Assembly: GCA_963678675.1 (NCBI GenBank)
Contig: OY783200.1
Span: 3,050,501 to 3,114,500, forward strand
Length of the DNA stretch: 64,000 nucleotides
Reading direction: 5' to 3'
From: Xiphydria camelus
Lineage: Eukaryota > Arthropoda > Insecta > Hymenoptera > Xiphydriidae
Every line of letters begins with the position of its first letter. Position 1 is the first letter of the stretch. The notes below the pieces were generated by a model that ran no database searches, was not told where the DNA came from, and saw only the letters and a list, made by a program, of their open reading frames with translations. Position numbers and translations under genes: made by a program. Below, piece by piece: positions 24,376 through 35,796 of the stretch.

Positions 24376-25222
24376 TATAATTCTCATAATTATTTTTCTT
24401 TTACTTTATTACTTCCGAAATCATAAACCAAGCAATCTTGAGTAGAAGGCAACGCAACAAGACCGGCAATCATAGCCTCGTGGCTTTCAAAATCCAACTC
24501 ACAGATGACGCAATTCGGAAGCCATTCCCCCTGCCACTTTTGAGGTCCCACCCGCATTGTCTCCGAATTTTCGTTTTCTTCCTCCTCGTCCGCCCTTGAA
24601 GCGTTTAACGGCGTGCTGCCACCCGGCGAATCGGTTCCAGAAAATTCCGATTCGCCGAAGGTGACTCCGGTCGCTGCAGCCGATCGCCGAGAAGTGCGAA
24701 TTGTGCGCGAGGCACGTCGATGTGAATATGCAATGTCGCGGCTCTCTGCACACGGCGTGACTCATTCCAGAGTGCCCCGCGCGAGCGTCGCGACGCACAC
24801 GCTCACGCGTTCGTGCGCACTTTCTGTCTCCCGCCCGTGGAATGGGATCCGCGCGTTGGAATAGAACGCCATTAAAGTCTCAAGGCATTCAGTGTTCCGC
24901 GTGCATTCAAGTTAAACGGATATTAAAGCCTGTTTGCGATCCATAACGTAGCTGTACGTACGTACGCATTCTCTTTCTCTTTTAACAGCAACGCGAAGAC
25001 TGGTTTTCTAGGGATTTCTTGAAGCCTTGACTAAGGAAGGTCTTGGACCAAATGCATATTCGTTCAAATCGGATTATTCAATTTTCCAGGACACGCCGAG
25101 TAGCATTTATGTTACGGTTACATTGAAACGGCTGTTTCATTTATGTAACATACAAGTAACTGTTCCGTTGAAGCGACGTAACAGAAGCAGACATTCCAAT
25201 GCAACTGTTACTTCAATATTAC
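24376..25222. other. Non-coding stretch, no gene recognised
   Basis: I see no exon. The last part (25090-25215) has TGTTACGGTTACATTGAAAC and inverted GTAACTGTTCCGTTGAAG-like words that may be an eroded transposon, without clear ends. Confidence 0.35.
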
Positions 25223-25925
25223 TTAAGAGGTCTCCTCAAATTTTTTCAAAAATTCGACTTTTCAAAACCGTCATATTCTTGTAGTCAATGTATGTAGAAA
25301 TACGGTAGAAACTGTGATTTGCTCTGGAAGGTTCGAGAACATGCTCAAAAATTGGCAAAGAGAAGCAGCGGATCTCGCGAAACTCTATTCCATACAGAAA
25401 CTTCAAACGCGTTTTTCTCGAAACAACGTTTTTAGACCTCGTTGACATGATTCCAGAAAAACTATCCAACGGATCAGGCTCAAATTTTAAGGGCTTATTT
25501 TACACAAGAATGCCTATAGTCGGAACTAGCCATATAATTATTTATTAATATTTAAGCAAATTATAAGCAATTCAAGTTGAAAATACGAGGTCAACAATTT
25601 CAAAAGTCCGCCATTTGTTTTCTTATATCGAAAGAATAAAATCCTAGTTCGGACTACAGCGGGAACTCCATACTTCAAGAATCGACTTGATTTTCTGCTT
25701 TCAGACATTGCAAAATCGAGATATCATGTCAACCAGATAACAGGAGTATGTTTAGGCGACTTTACCAAGAAAGAAAATTATCGAAGAACCAAAAAATATT
25801 TTTTTTTCTATCAGTCTAAGATCTCTAATAGAATGTGCGAAAAAAATTAAAATTCTAAGAAAATATTTACCACGAACAAAAAAATTCTTGAAAAAAGACC
25901 TCGTTTCGGGAGACTACCCCCTTAA
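25223..25925. mobile_element. TTAA-ended non-autonomous transposon (703 bp)
   Basis: The left end TTAAGAGGTCTCCTC and the right end GGGAGACTACCCCCTTAA are inverted with several mismatches. Inside them, TTTTTTCAAAAATT mirrors AAAATTCTTGAAAAAA. It has the same length class and TTAA(G)n start as the element at 3993-4743. No transposase frame is present. Confidence 0.55.
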
Positions 25926-26704
25926 TGTTTTTGCTACCAAGGCGTTCATTCGAGTCAAAATTTTGTCAGTTGACGAGCGAATGACCAAAAAATCGAATCG
26001 GCTTCGAATCCCCTTCCCATTCCCGCGGCCTTCGAATGTGACGAAGAGGACGCGACAGAATTAGCGCCTCTCGCCGTATATTCTCCGGTAGGAAACCCTC
26101 TCGGGGCCCTCCTTTAATCCTCCGGCGCCTTATCTCGTCGCGGAGATCGGCGGCCGAGCCGAATAATCGGACACCTGCCTCGGAGGCGACTCGCAAAAGG
26201 CACAGAACCCGCCGCCGTCGGAAACAACGACCAGAAATTTCGGATAATTACTTTCTCGTGTTTTGTTGCGACGTTCCCCCTCCACCGCGGGAACGTGAAT
26301 ATACGCGGTAGACGGGCACCCGTACTCATATATACGAGCCGTAGATTTATGCGGACTCGACAGATAACACCGAGCCTCGATGTTAATGACGCGACGGGTG
26401 CTCGGCCAGCCGTGACACAATGACGTCACTGGTTCCCCACGCGCCCGTCGCTCATATTGGCGGCGCTGCCGCCGCTGAAAGAAACGCGTTGTCTCGACCT
26501 CAGGATGAGCTGCGGTTTACCGTCAAAGTTTATTAGCGAAGAAAATACTTTGATGAGATCGAGATCAAAAAAAGAAAAATGTGAAAATATCACATAAAAA
26601 TCGAGAAGATCTTTGGTGAAATATCGCATTAACATTACATCTTTTGTCTTATTTCAAAGATTCATCAAAAGTACTTTTTCGAAAAAACGGAATGGAATCG
26701 AAAT
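25926..26704. other. Non-coding stretch, no gene recognised
   Basis: CpG-rich between 26020 and 26480, then AT-rich. I see no exon. Confidence 0.4.
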
Positions 26705-26950
26705 TTAACACTGGAACTACCGAATGGTCGCGCTTTATAAGACGGTCGTTTTTGCAGGTGATTATCTCGTTATCCGTGGATTTTTCGTCCACACTGCTAT
26801 AGAACTTTTTTGTAGAACGAAATGTGCTCTACAAAAAAGTATTCTACCAATTTTGACGAAAACCTCACGGGTTACGAAATAATTGAGGTTGAATGGAACT
26901 CTGACTAAGACACCGGTCAAATTGACCGGTTGCGGTAGTTCTAGTGTTAA
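26705..26950. mobile_element. TTAA-ended MITE interrupted by a family A MITE
   Basis: The left end is TTAACACTGGAACTACCG and the right end CGGTAGTTCTAGTGTTAA, inverted with one mismatch. A second internal pair (AATGGTCG near the left, GACCGGT near the right) continues the symmetry. The centre is occupied by a family A element at 26761-26884. Confidence 0.75.
26761..26884. mobile_element. Palindromic MITE, family A, copy 4, nested
   Basis: Starts ATTATCTCGTTATCCGTG and ends CACGGGTTACGAAATAAT. In the middle AACTTTTTTGTAG faces CTACAAAAAAGTATT. This is the best preserved copy, with both arms intact. Confidence 0.8.
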
Positions 26951-29093
26951 TTTCAAGTTCCCCAATTTTTCCTTATAACTCCATTCGACGCACCAACAAC
27001 ACCATATCCTGCAGCCGAAGCCCTGCGTCTAGCGTGTCGACCAATTAAAATGTAAATTCGATGTTTAGCTTTTTCTGGGGGTCGCGCGCGCGCGCGTACG
27101 ATCCATTAAACATGAGGGTGTGGGAAATTGGAAACGACGGAGGGGTGGAAGGTACTCCCACATCGCGTACAGTCCCAGGGGTACAGGTGCGCCCCACGAA
27201 ACACACGTGAGAATGTGTCACAGGTGTTCGTCGCCCTTCGTCCGCCGCGCGTCATGTGTACACACGGTTCCACAGTTTTACGGTAAACGGCTATTACCGC
27301 CGTGGGGGCCTCTCCAGACCGAGTCACGAAAAATTGCTATCGTCATTTTTCACCTCTCCGAGATGATCACCCGAATTGGACCACTGTTGGCCCCCTGTTG
27401 GCATGGCCCGTCGCAAAGACGGGAGGCCAAATCGTAAGCGAAGCCGCCCAGAGTTCAGAGGTTCTCCTCCCGCAAAGCTGTGGCAGCATTCGCAACGCAA
27501 TTCCATTCTCGTTCCGGCGGGATTAATTATCCTCGATTCCCCACGTCCATCGCGCCGTGGCGCACGAAACGGTGGCCTCTGGCGCGATCGTTAACGTGTT
27601 ATTAGCCGGGGATACAGGTGGGTATATCACTGAGAGAGAGAGAGAGAGAGGGGAGGGAGAGAAAAAGAGAGAGAAAGAGAAACGAAGGAGGCGTACACGT
27701 AAGAGGGAAGAAGAGGTGCTTCGCCGTTAATGGATAAATTAATTTCTCGCGTGTTATATCGATATAACTATAAGGACCGTTTCATGGTTCACTCGGGCTG
27801 ATTTGGAAGCCACGGCGGCGAACCGATGTGCTCTGACCCTTGCGTGGATCTGCGATCGTATTGCCGAGTCGTTAAAAAGAAATGGGAGCGATTGTCTGGA
27901 AGCGTTTCGCGAAGAAGTGGGTGAAACTAAGAAAAAACGAGGCACTTTTTAAGAGAAAAAAAAAAGTTTTAATAGAGAACTTCGAAAGGTTCTGATAGCA
28001 TTTATGGGATAATATAATAAAAAAAAAAGGAAATGGAAAAAAAGCATCCCTAAAATGTCAATCAGTTGTTCGCAACAGATGACGAAGTATGATCAAAATT
28101 CAGCAAACCAGATCAGCTTCCGGTTGAGAAAAATTATTCCAAGCTCTCGACGTACCGAGTCATTTTCAGTGATCCAGATGAATCTCACCGATCATCCCGG
28201 ATGTTCTTACTTCGGCGAACGAATCTCGATAAGAATCTTCGATCGTTATCCCAATATCACCTCATCCCATCAAACATCGAAATTTGTAAAGCCTCTGTCT
28301 TGGCGCACTGCGAACACAGCCGTTAAAATTGGTCCGTTTCAGAGATGAGAACCCTTGTAGCAGTTTCAGCAGCAACGCGGCCAGACAAAACCCGGCGTGG
28401 GAGCGAATGCACGCGAGGTCCCACGATCCTGCATTGTGCGTGATACGCATCTACGTCATCCACCTCTACCTACGTTCCTCCCTTCTTCCATCCCGTCGCC
28501 GCGCTCCACATATAGGAAGAACACTGCCGATGTGTCGCCACCGTGGTAATACAGGTCCTCCCAAAGTTGAACAGCTTTGGCATCCCCTTTTAGCTTTATG
28601 GATTCAGCGAATTTATTTTTCGTCTTCGTAAACAAAAGTCTTAGGGTGGGGGTATATCGATATCGCGTCAGCCAAGACGAGAGGGAAATACGAATATCTC
28701 ACGACCCGGACTTCCGTGAGTGGCGTCGAAAGCCACAGGATGAAAGGGGTGACTAATGATGTCCTCGGGCCTCGATTAGCGTCTGTGTCGCAGCGTCGAT
28801 CTCGCGGGGTTGCAGGGCCATCGATGCCTCGTGGCGACGAGCGTCGATTCGAAGGCTTTATTTGCTCGGATTTAATTACCAGCCCGTTGCGAAAGCGCCT
28901 AAGGGTGAGTTGGGTCGCTCCTGGAGACATTGCCGGGAGGGTTGGGAGGCGTGCAGTCTTCGTAGTCGAAAGCTTCCGCGAGTGGAACATGGAAGTGTAG
29001 ATCTTGTATTCCATGGGTCTTTTTATATCAGACGTAGTTTTCCCCTTTCAAGTAGGGGGAAAGTATCATAGAGTCCCGCCAATAAACGGTCCA
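26951..29093. other. Non-coding stretch, no gene recognised
   Basis: I see no exon with splice sites. A GA-rich simple repeat lies at 27630-27690. The open frames in 27100-27600 and 28600-29070 have no recognisable motif. Confidence 0.4.
27630..27690 (+). repeat. GA microsatellite
   Basis: (GA)n with GGGAGG and AAAGAG interruptions on the + strand. Confidence 0.85.
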
Positions 29094-29432
29094 CAGCTAA
29101 CAATTTCACGTTCTATAAAAATCGTAAGAACGTTTCCAGAGCAAATTTGTTTCCAGTTATAGAGCAATGTTTGTTCCAAGAACATTTTCAAAACGTTCTT
29201 ACAACACTTATAGGGCTACATTAACAGAGTTATCTTATAAATGCTCTATAAATTATGGTCTAAGAGAACGTTCTTGCCACAAATTAAAAAAAAAACAATT
29301 CAGTTTCTGAAGGCAAAACAGTTCCATGTGTCACATTAATGCAACAATTCAGTGTTCTAGATACAACTATAAAACATTAACAGAATAGAAAACTCCTATT
29401 GCTCTAAATTTATAGAACAACTTTGCTAGCTG
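29094..29432. mobile_element. MITE with CAGCTA(A/G)CAA ends
   Basis: The left end CAGCTAACAATTTCACGTTC, followed by TATAAA, mirrors the right end, where TTTATAGAAC is followed by AACTTTGCTAGCTG. The interior repeats the words GTTCTTA and AACGTTCT. Ends are imperfect. Confidence 0.5.
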
Positions 29433-30116
29433 GGGGAAACACTCGACTGTTCTTGAATTTATATCAAATATTTCGAAATATTTACATTTAGCGAGTATAT
29501 CTAGCTTGTAACAGTATGTTACGTTACGATTACCAGAAACAAATGAAGAATTGTGACCCACATGCAACGTAACATCTGACGAACAAGTGTTTGTAACTTT
29601 CACTTTACACGAAGGAAATCTTGCGAAACATTTGCAAATTCTTCTCTTTCTTCGGATGACTCGCCCACAGTCGCCTATGGTGGGCGTGCAGCGCCCATTA
29701 CAGGTGGACAAGACGGGAACGTCCGACTCGATCGATTATCGTCCACGAGACGAAGGTGTCACTTCCCGCGCCATTGATCATTCGAATTACAGCGGGGAGA
29801 CGACATTAACAATGACACGCGCGTGCGTGTACACTCGGAAGAGCGAGAAGAGGCCCCATCGAGATAGGTCCGAGATCAGCTATCGACCGCCTTAACCTGT
29901 TCTTATCGATGCAATTACACTGACTTCGTAACGGCATCTCCTTCTCCTCCTTCTCCCGCGATGGAGGCTCTTCGACGCCAGCAATGAGGAACTTGCATGC
30001 AATTTGTTTTTCCTTTAAAATTTTACGGAATGAAGCTATCGTGTTATGAAAACCAGGGAGCACTGTATTTTTTAATAATATGTAACTATATTGGTGAAAA
30101 AATTAATGAATCGTGC

Positions 30117-30330
30117 CTCAAACGCCTAAACCACGCCCCGACCCAGAACGCAGTATGATTGGCCTAGACGCTTTTACTGTTGCGTGACGTTATACATTCG
30201 ATGATCATTGGCTAAATCTCAATTTTAACCAATGACTGTCGAGTGCTCCTAACTACGCCCCGCCCCAGAACGCAGTATGATTGGCCGATAGCGCTTTTAC
30301 CGTTGCGTGACGTCACACATTGCTTCTCGC
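30117..30330. repeat. Tandem duplication with CCAAT, GC-box and CRE motifs
   Basis: The segment with ACGCCCCG(A/C)CCCAGAACG, then CAGTATGATTGGCC, then CGCTTTTAC(T/C)GTTGCGTGA occurs twice, 122 bp apart (anchors 30133 and 30255). The second copy has the full CRE sequence TGACGTCA and a GC box GCCCCGCCC. Extra CCAAT/ATTGG boxes lie near 30208 and 30230. It could be a duplicated promoter-proximal element or a short repeat; no transcript start is proven. Confidence 0.55.
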
Positions 30331-31372
30331 TGTTTGCGCGGCTCTTTCAAACGCTACATTTTTAACTCAAATTTGTGAAGGTATCCGACATGTTAACACC
30401 ATAAGTTTGTATACCGTTGAAATTGTAATTTTTCACTCTATCTTTTAAGCCAATAAAAAAAATCATGCAAGTTTCTCATTTCCATTTCCACCTCGTCTAA
30501 ATCACGCGTTCGAGTGTAAACGAGACCACCAATCCGACTGACTTCCGGGCTGAGGTTCCACAAACGTCGAACGACGTTGGGCCACTCATAGAGACGCGGG
30601 AATAAGTAATCGATCATGTCGGCACTCACCATCTCACCCTCTAAACATTATCAGAGCAACTCGTGTTTCGTTCACCGCCCCCTTTGAAACCCTTTGGCGA
30701 ACCATCTCACTCCCAAGCGACTTCTGGTGGAAGTCCATGGTTCGTCTCCGGCCGAGCGAGCGAACGGTCGAATACCAGCGGTTAATTAAACCGAGGCGAG
30801 TCTCCCACGAGGTGGACACGCGGAATATGGCGTCTCTCACCAACACGCACGGCGAGACAATGCCGCGGTAACGTGTGTGCGTATACGCGCGGCTCTCGCA
30901 CGGGTGGAACCGACTTAGATTTGTGTGTTTGTGGTGGGACGAGCGGCGTTACACCGCCGCTGCCACGGCGCACCCACCTCGCCGCGGCTCGGTTCGGCTC
31001 GACGGTGGCGGGAGCAGCGAAGCGTGGTTCCTCCTCGCTGCCCTCGTCGACCTCTGTGCTCTCCACCGTCGGTATTCCGGGCCGCCGCCAACGCCGATGG
31101 CGATCGCGCAACGTTCCACTTGTCCGGGTGTTCCGTGTGTAAACGCGCAGGGGTGGAGATCGCGAGGGGTAGCTCCATTTGAGGTCGATCGTCTCGCGTA
31201 CGACGAGGGATGAGCTGTTGATGTCAATGCTGATCGTCTTTGAATTACTTGGATGGGGTGGTACTTGGTGGACTGGTTCACGTCGAAATTCGTCAGCGGT
31301 ACTTCGATTGGGCAGGATTTGGTGTAAACGTGGTCAGGTTGAGCCGCGTAGGGGTCGGAAGCAGTCATTTGT
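30331..31372. other. CpG-rich non-coding stretch, no gene assigned
   Basis: Strongly CpG-rich at 30840-31210. A minus-strand frame (30949-31368) begins with an ATG and has reasonably codon-like composition, but I recognise no family and see no confirming exon. Confidence 0.35.
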
Positions 31373-31404
31373 TATAAAAGGGGGTCCGGAGGGGTTGGCT
31401 TCCA
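31373..31404 (+). promoter_or_regulatory. TATA box plus initiator
   Basis: TATAAAAGGGGG begins at 31373. TCCAGTGG lies downstream with its A at 31404, which is 31 bp from the first T of the TATA box, the usual spacing in insects. If it works, the transcript would run right and its first exon could end at the donor at 31563. No cap data are available, so this is sequence pattern only. Confidence 0.3.
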
Positions 31405-31533
31405 GTGGGGTGCTTGTTTGGGCACATATCACACATGATTATCTTGGATTAGTTGCTTTGATGGCATCTGGTAGCTTCTTCATCGCACGTTTCTCGAAAT
31501 ATCTCACAATTGGTCCGTAATTCTTGCATCGGT

Positions 31534-31570
31534 CTTAACCCAGAACCCTCTTCTTTGTTTCAGGTAAGTG
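31534..31570 (+). promoter_or_regulatory. Back-to-back 3'/5' splice site (candidate recursive splice site)
   Basis: A branch-point-like CTTAAC (31534-31539) and a pyrimidine stretch CCCTCTTCTTTGTTTCAG are followed immediately by GTAAGTG, with the junction between 31563 and 31564. This is the form of ratchet points in long insect introns, where a zero-length exon is spliced and then re-spliced. A second donor-like GTATGT lies at 31612, which could define a short exon. A caveat is an AG at 31542-31543, close after the branch point. Alternatively the GTAAGT is the ordinary donor of a first exon starting near 31404. Confidence 0.45.
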
Positions 31571-33416
31571 TCCACGTCAGCCTAAACGGATACTCGGAAG
31601 AGTCACGACGGGTATGTACGCATTCGTCGTCGTTTCGCAAGAAAAATTTACAAATTCCAACTTCAACCGAGCGTGGAGAGGGCGCCCCCCTCTCTCCGCC
31701 GCGGTAAAGTCGAGTCTGGTCTACACGAAAAGTGTTTCTGGGTACATATCATATAGGAACCGCCTGGCGAACAATGAAACGTGCATTTTTCGTCTGTTGA
31801 CCGCGGAGTTGGCGGGGACGAGAAAGGGAGAAAGAGAGAGAGAAAGACCTAACGCGTCGACTCTGTTTGAGAGGCCAAATAAAGGTACGCAGTCGCGGGT
31901 TTTCTCAACGATCGCGAGAAGAGAGAACGAGGTACGCAAGTGCGGCCACTTTACACATGACTACAGTACTCGCCGCACGACTCTCCTCGCGGCCGCGTGT
32001 AGGTTGGGTAGAGAAGAGGTACGTTTGAGGTGTGCTCATGTAGATAAGCTCTGTTAATGACCGGACGCGCGCTCACCCAGCCAGAACTCTGCCACAACCC
32101 CTCCCGCCGCTTCGCCTCTTCTTCGCCATCTTCTTCGTTCGAGGAGTCCTTCGCGCACATGCGAGCCGCCGCACGTGTGCGCACGAATACGGGCCCACTC
32201 CCGTTTCGTACCTGCGCGCAGTCGAAAGTCGACTACCGAAATCGAGCGGCGCTCCCGACTGACGTTTGTGCCGCCCGTAGCCCAGGAACGGGTAGGCCGG
32301 GCACAAATTCGTGAATATCTGGATATCGGAGAACGAAAATTCACTGGAAACGAATGAAGTCGTGTTTCTCGGTGGAAGCTCGAATACGTGACGGGGTGTT
32401 TTTCCAGGCCCAGCCCGTCGTCGTGCCGGGGTAGGAACTCGTGTTGTCTTTGGATGGAAGCGCGCCGCGGAGGCCCCCCCCTTTTAAGCTTTATGCCTCG
32501 GTAACCTCGCTGTCGTTTTCTTAGCGGGCAGGAGAGTCCGTTGCGTAATGGCTTCGCCCGCTTGTAATAACCGAGCAGATGCTTTCGAATATATGGATCG
32601 TGGGTAAATGGCGGTTATTACTGTCGTTATTGCTCGACGCGGGCACGGCGGCCGCGTTGCCTCGCAGCGAGTAGTCCGTCGCGAGAGATCATTGGAAATG
32701 CCCGTGGGGACTCGCTTCTCGCTCTTTGGAAGTTACGCGCGTAAGAGCGGAGATTTTAAGGTATCTCGAGCGGTACAGGGGCTTTTTCCCTGCTAAAAGT
32801 TAGTCCACTGAAGTACAGTAACACTCTGAAGTATGTTCTTCGTGCGATGTGGCAACAACGTTTGACGTACAGTAGTATGTGTGTATCTGTGAGTTCAAAA
32901 ATGGAGCCCAAAACATCTGGTCATGCATCTGTACGTCGTGCAACGTTGCCACATTGACTTATCAAAGGTTAAATTTATAAGGAACAATTAATAAAAAAAT
33001 AACGGGCTTCTTAATTAACGTGAAAATTGGTATAGATGATTTCAGTTCATTAAACTTGCTGTTCAAAAAATTTCAGAATTTTTTCACTATTTTTCTCAGA
33101 AATATCGCGGTTTGTTGGTTATAACCCATAAGAACACATGTTATTTTGTTATTCAAAAATCTTTGCAACGAGCTTCTCAAAAGACTTGAAAATTTAACTG
33201 AATTTTTGTTTACTTCAATCTACCGAATGCAATCATTTTCAAACATTTCTCACTATTTTTAGTATAACGCTCGAGAAACCTTAATATGGAGTTTAAGCTA
33301 GTCTCGAAATTAGGAATCCATTACAACATCTTCCATTCGAGTGACGATATCTTCCGTGCATTTCGTGGATCTCGGAAGGTCGTTGACAAATTTCCGAACA
33401 AAGTTCACTTAAACCA
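31571..33416. other. Non-coding stretch, no gene recognised
   Basis: CpG-rich to about 32780, then AT-rich (32960-33290). A 160 bp patch at 32808-32965 has GATGTGGCAACAACGTTTGA and an inverted-like CAACGTTGCCACATTGAC, a possible small hairpin element. Confidence 0.4.
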
Positions 33417-33542
33417 CGATTATCTCGTAACCAATGCGTTTTTGAACAAATTGGTATAATACATTTTTGAAGACAATACAACGCCCTCTTAAAAGTCCTG
33501 TATCGATATACGTCAAAAATGTACACATAACGAGATAATCTC
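33417..33542. mobile_element. Palindromic MITE, family A, copy 5
   Basis: Starts CGATTATCTCGTAACCAATG and ends ACATAACGAGATAATC. The central words (ACATTTTTGAAGACAATACA, CTCTTAAAAGTCCTG) are more diverged than in other copies. Confidence 0.7.
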
Positions 33543-35468
33543 ATCAGAACTGAACGTCGCCGAGGTACAGATGCGGCCAACTAAACACCCGGCAGCTGCC
33601 AACCGACTCCTTCGCAATCAGATCCACTGCCATCCCGAGCGACACGACACGCAGTATCTCCTACCCTTCGCCACATCGCGGCCGTCCGTTCCTTCGCGAC
33701 ATCGCTAAATGTCATACGCACACGAGCGACCGACTCCCCTTAATCAGATACATGCTCACCGACCCGACAGTTACACGCGGAATGAACGGAGAGGGCAGCT
33801 CATCGTTCCACGGTTTGCGACATTCAGATGTACGCGCGCACCAGTGCCTCCGGTTCTCCAACTAGATTGTTCTATCAGCTCGCGCGCTGTCATCTCTTGT
33901 CGCAATCGGATGTATCGGTCACCGGACAGACGGAGTTTCACCTTCGTGAGAATCCCGCCTATCCTCGAACACGATCTCTCGAATCCGCAGTCGGGAGCCC
34001 AGGTGATAAAGGCAAGTGCCACTGAAGAGCCTCCGTTTCGCAGCGATACGATGGCGCGGAGAAGGATTTTTACGTTGTTCGCGTCCCTGCTGAATAATTT
34101 CATTGGCGAGATAGGTGTGGATACGCGTCCCGGCGTTTCTGGCCGGCGGAAGCGATCTGTCACTACGCTCGACACGAGAGGCGCGCTCGCTAGGATAGGT
34201 GGGTACAGATGTCTGAGATCACAGAGACACGGGAAGGAGGAAGGTCCCCGGGGCACCTCATCTCGACCTCGCGAATCACCTTACGAGCATCCTCGATCCC
34301 TCCCCTGCCACCTACTCCATCCCCTCGATCCTCTTTCGCAGTCTTTCATTCATGGACTTTGATATTTTCTCACGCGCTGATCGTAGGACTGCTGATATGT
34401 TTATTGGAAATGAGAGTTGTGGCTATTTCAAGCTGAATAATTGCTGACGATCGGATGAACTTGATGTTTCATTGATGATAACCTTCGAAAATTGCTGAGA
34501 GACGATAATAAAGACTCTCTCTCTCTGTTATGCTTTGGAAGCTGAAGATGAAACAAAATATCCCGGAACACACTTTGTAAAGATGAATGAGGACAACAGG
34601 ACTGTTTCATCGTTACTTAGATGTTCAGGGCGAACTCAAAGATCTTAAAACATATTTAGCAGATGAGAAGATCCCTCGATATCGAAAATGCAGCAAGACT
34701 GGATGCTGCCACAGCCTCCGGTCATCATATCATGCACCCACCGCCCAGCACTAAAAGTGACGAAGGAGATCAGAAGCGTTTCAGCGTCTCGTTTCCCCGA
34801 GACTCTCGATCGGGTCGCCGTCGAGAGACTGGGTAAACGAATCGAAGGAAGTGTACACGGGGGTGGCGCGCCAAGAAGGGGCGAGGGGATTTTTCTCGTG
34901 AAGAAAGAAGTGGGGAGAGATCCCGAGAGTATCCGTTTACGAATGGCGGTGCGCAGCCACGGCCGGAAGTGCCGAGATAAACGGTCCTCCGTCGAGGGCT
35001 GAGGATGGGAGGAGTATTCCGCGGAAAATATATCGATGAAAACTTCTATTAGTTCTGAAATGTTGGCAGGAAACTTGTCGGATCTGAAATGCTGACCGTT
35101 GAGTATTAAGAAACCGAGAGGAAGCGAGAAAAAATAACCCAACTCTCTCTCTCTCTCTCTCTCGGAGGAGTAGGAGGTGGATGGCTCACGCGACGAAAAT
35201 ATGACAAACACGTAGAAGCGATAGCGCCGGAAGCGAGTAGTTGTCTGACAATAACGTACTGGAGTACGTAGCGAGTCGCCGCGATGAATGGGCCGGTGAG
35301 CCCGCGTAGCCCCCGCGGGGGCTCCCGTCTAGTAGACCAATCCGCTGCATACGAATGGCCCCCGGACTGGGTCTACGGCCGAGGCGATTCGACGCATCGA
35401 AATGCCGTAATAACGCCGTACTTTCGATACGAAGAAGAGGAAGTGAAAAAGTCTCGGGACTTCTCGAA
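33543..35468. other. Non-coding stretch, no gene recognised
   Basis: Several frames of about 100-220 codons overlap on both strands (33709-34362, 34645-35211) without recognisable domains or splice support. A (CT)n tract lies at 35141-35163. Confidence 0.4.
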
Positions 35469-35682
35469 CTGGTCGGTCTGATTCTTGCGGATCGAAACGA
35501 GGTGATCGAGATTTTAGACGCATGCTGTCCCGAAATATTAAAGTAAAAAAGTTCAGCTTTCTCTAAAAAAAAATTCCAATTTTTTTAGAGAAAGTTGAAC
35601 TGTTTTACTCTGATATTTTGGGACAGCATGCCTCTGAAATCCCGATCATCTCTTTTCGATCCGCAAGAATCGGACCGACCAG
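35469..35682. repeat. Tight long palindrome (arms about 105 bp)
   Basis: The left arm runs from CTGGTCGGTCTGATTCTTGC to TTTCTCTAAAAAAAAATT. The right arm is its reverse complement with about one change in ten, ending GCAAGAATCGGACCGACCAG. Almost no spacer separates them (centre near 35575), so a single strand would fold into a long hairpin. CGCATGCTGTCCC and GGGACAGCATGCC mark the arms. Confidence 0.8.
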
Positions 35683-35796
35683 TAAAACAAAATTCCAATT
35701 TTTTTTTTCATTCCGCGCTATTAATTTCGTTTGTGCGAAAAACGTTATAATTTTTCATAAAATATACATTTAGGTAAAGTCAGGGAATATCATCAA

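Noticed and set aside
30949..31368. Minus-strand frame starting with ATG at 31368
   Set aside because: The first 60 codons look codon-like, but the frame then enters CpG-rich Arg/Ser sequence. I recognise no family and see no splice site or conserved motif.
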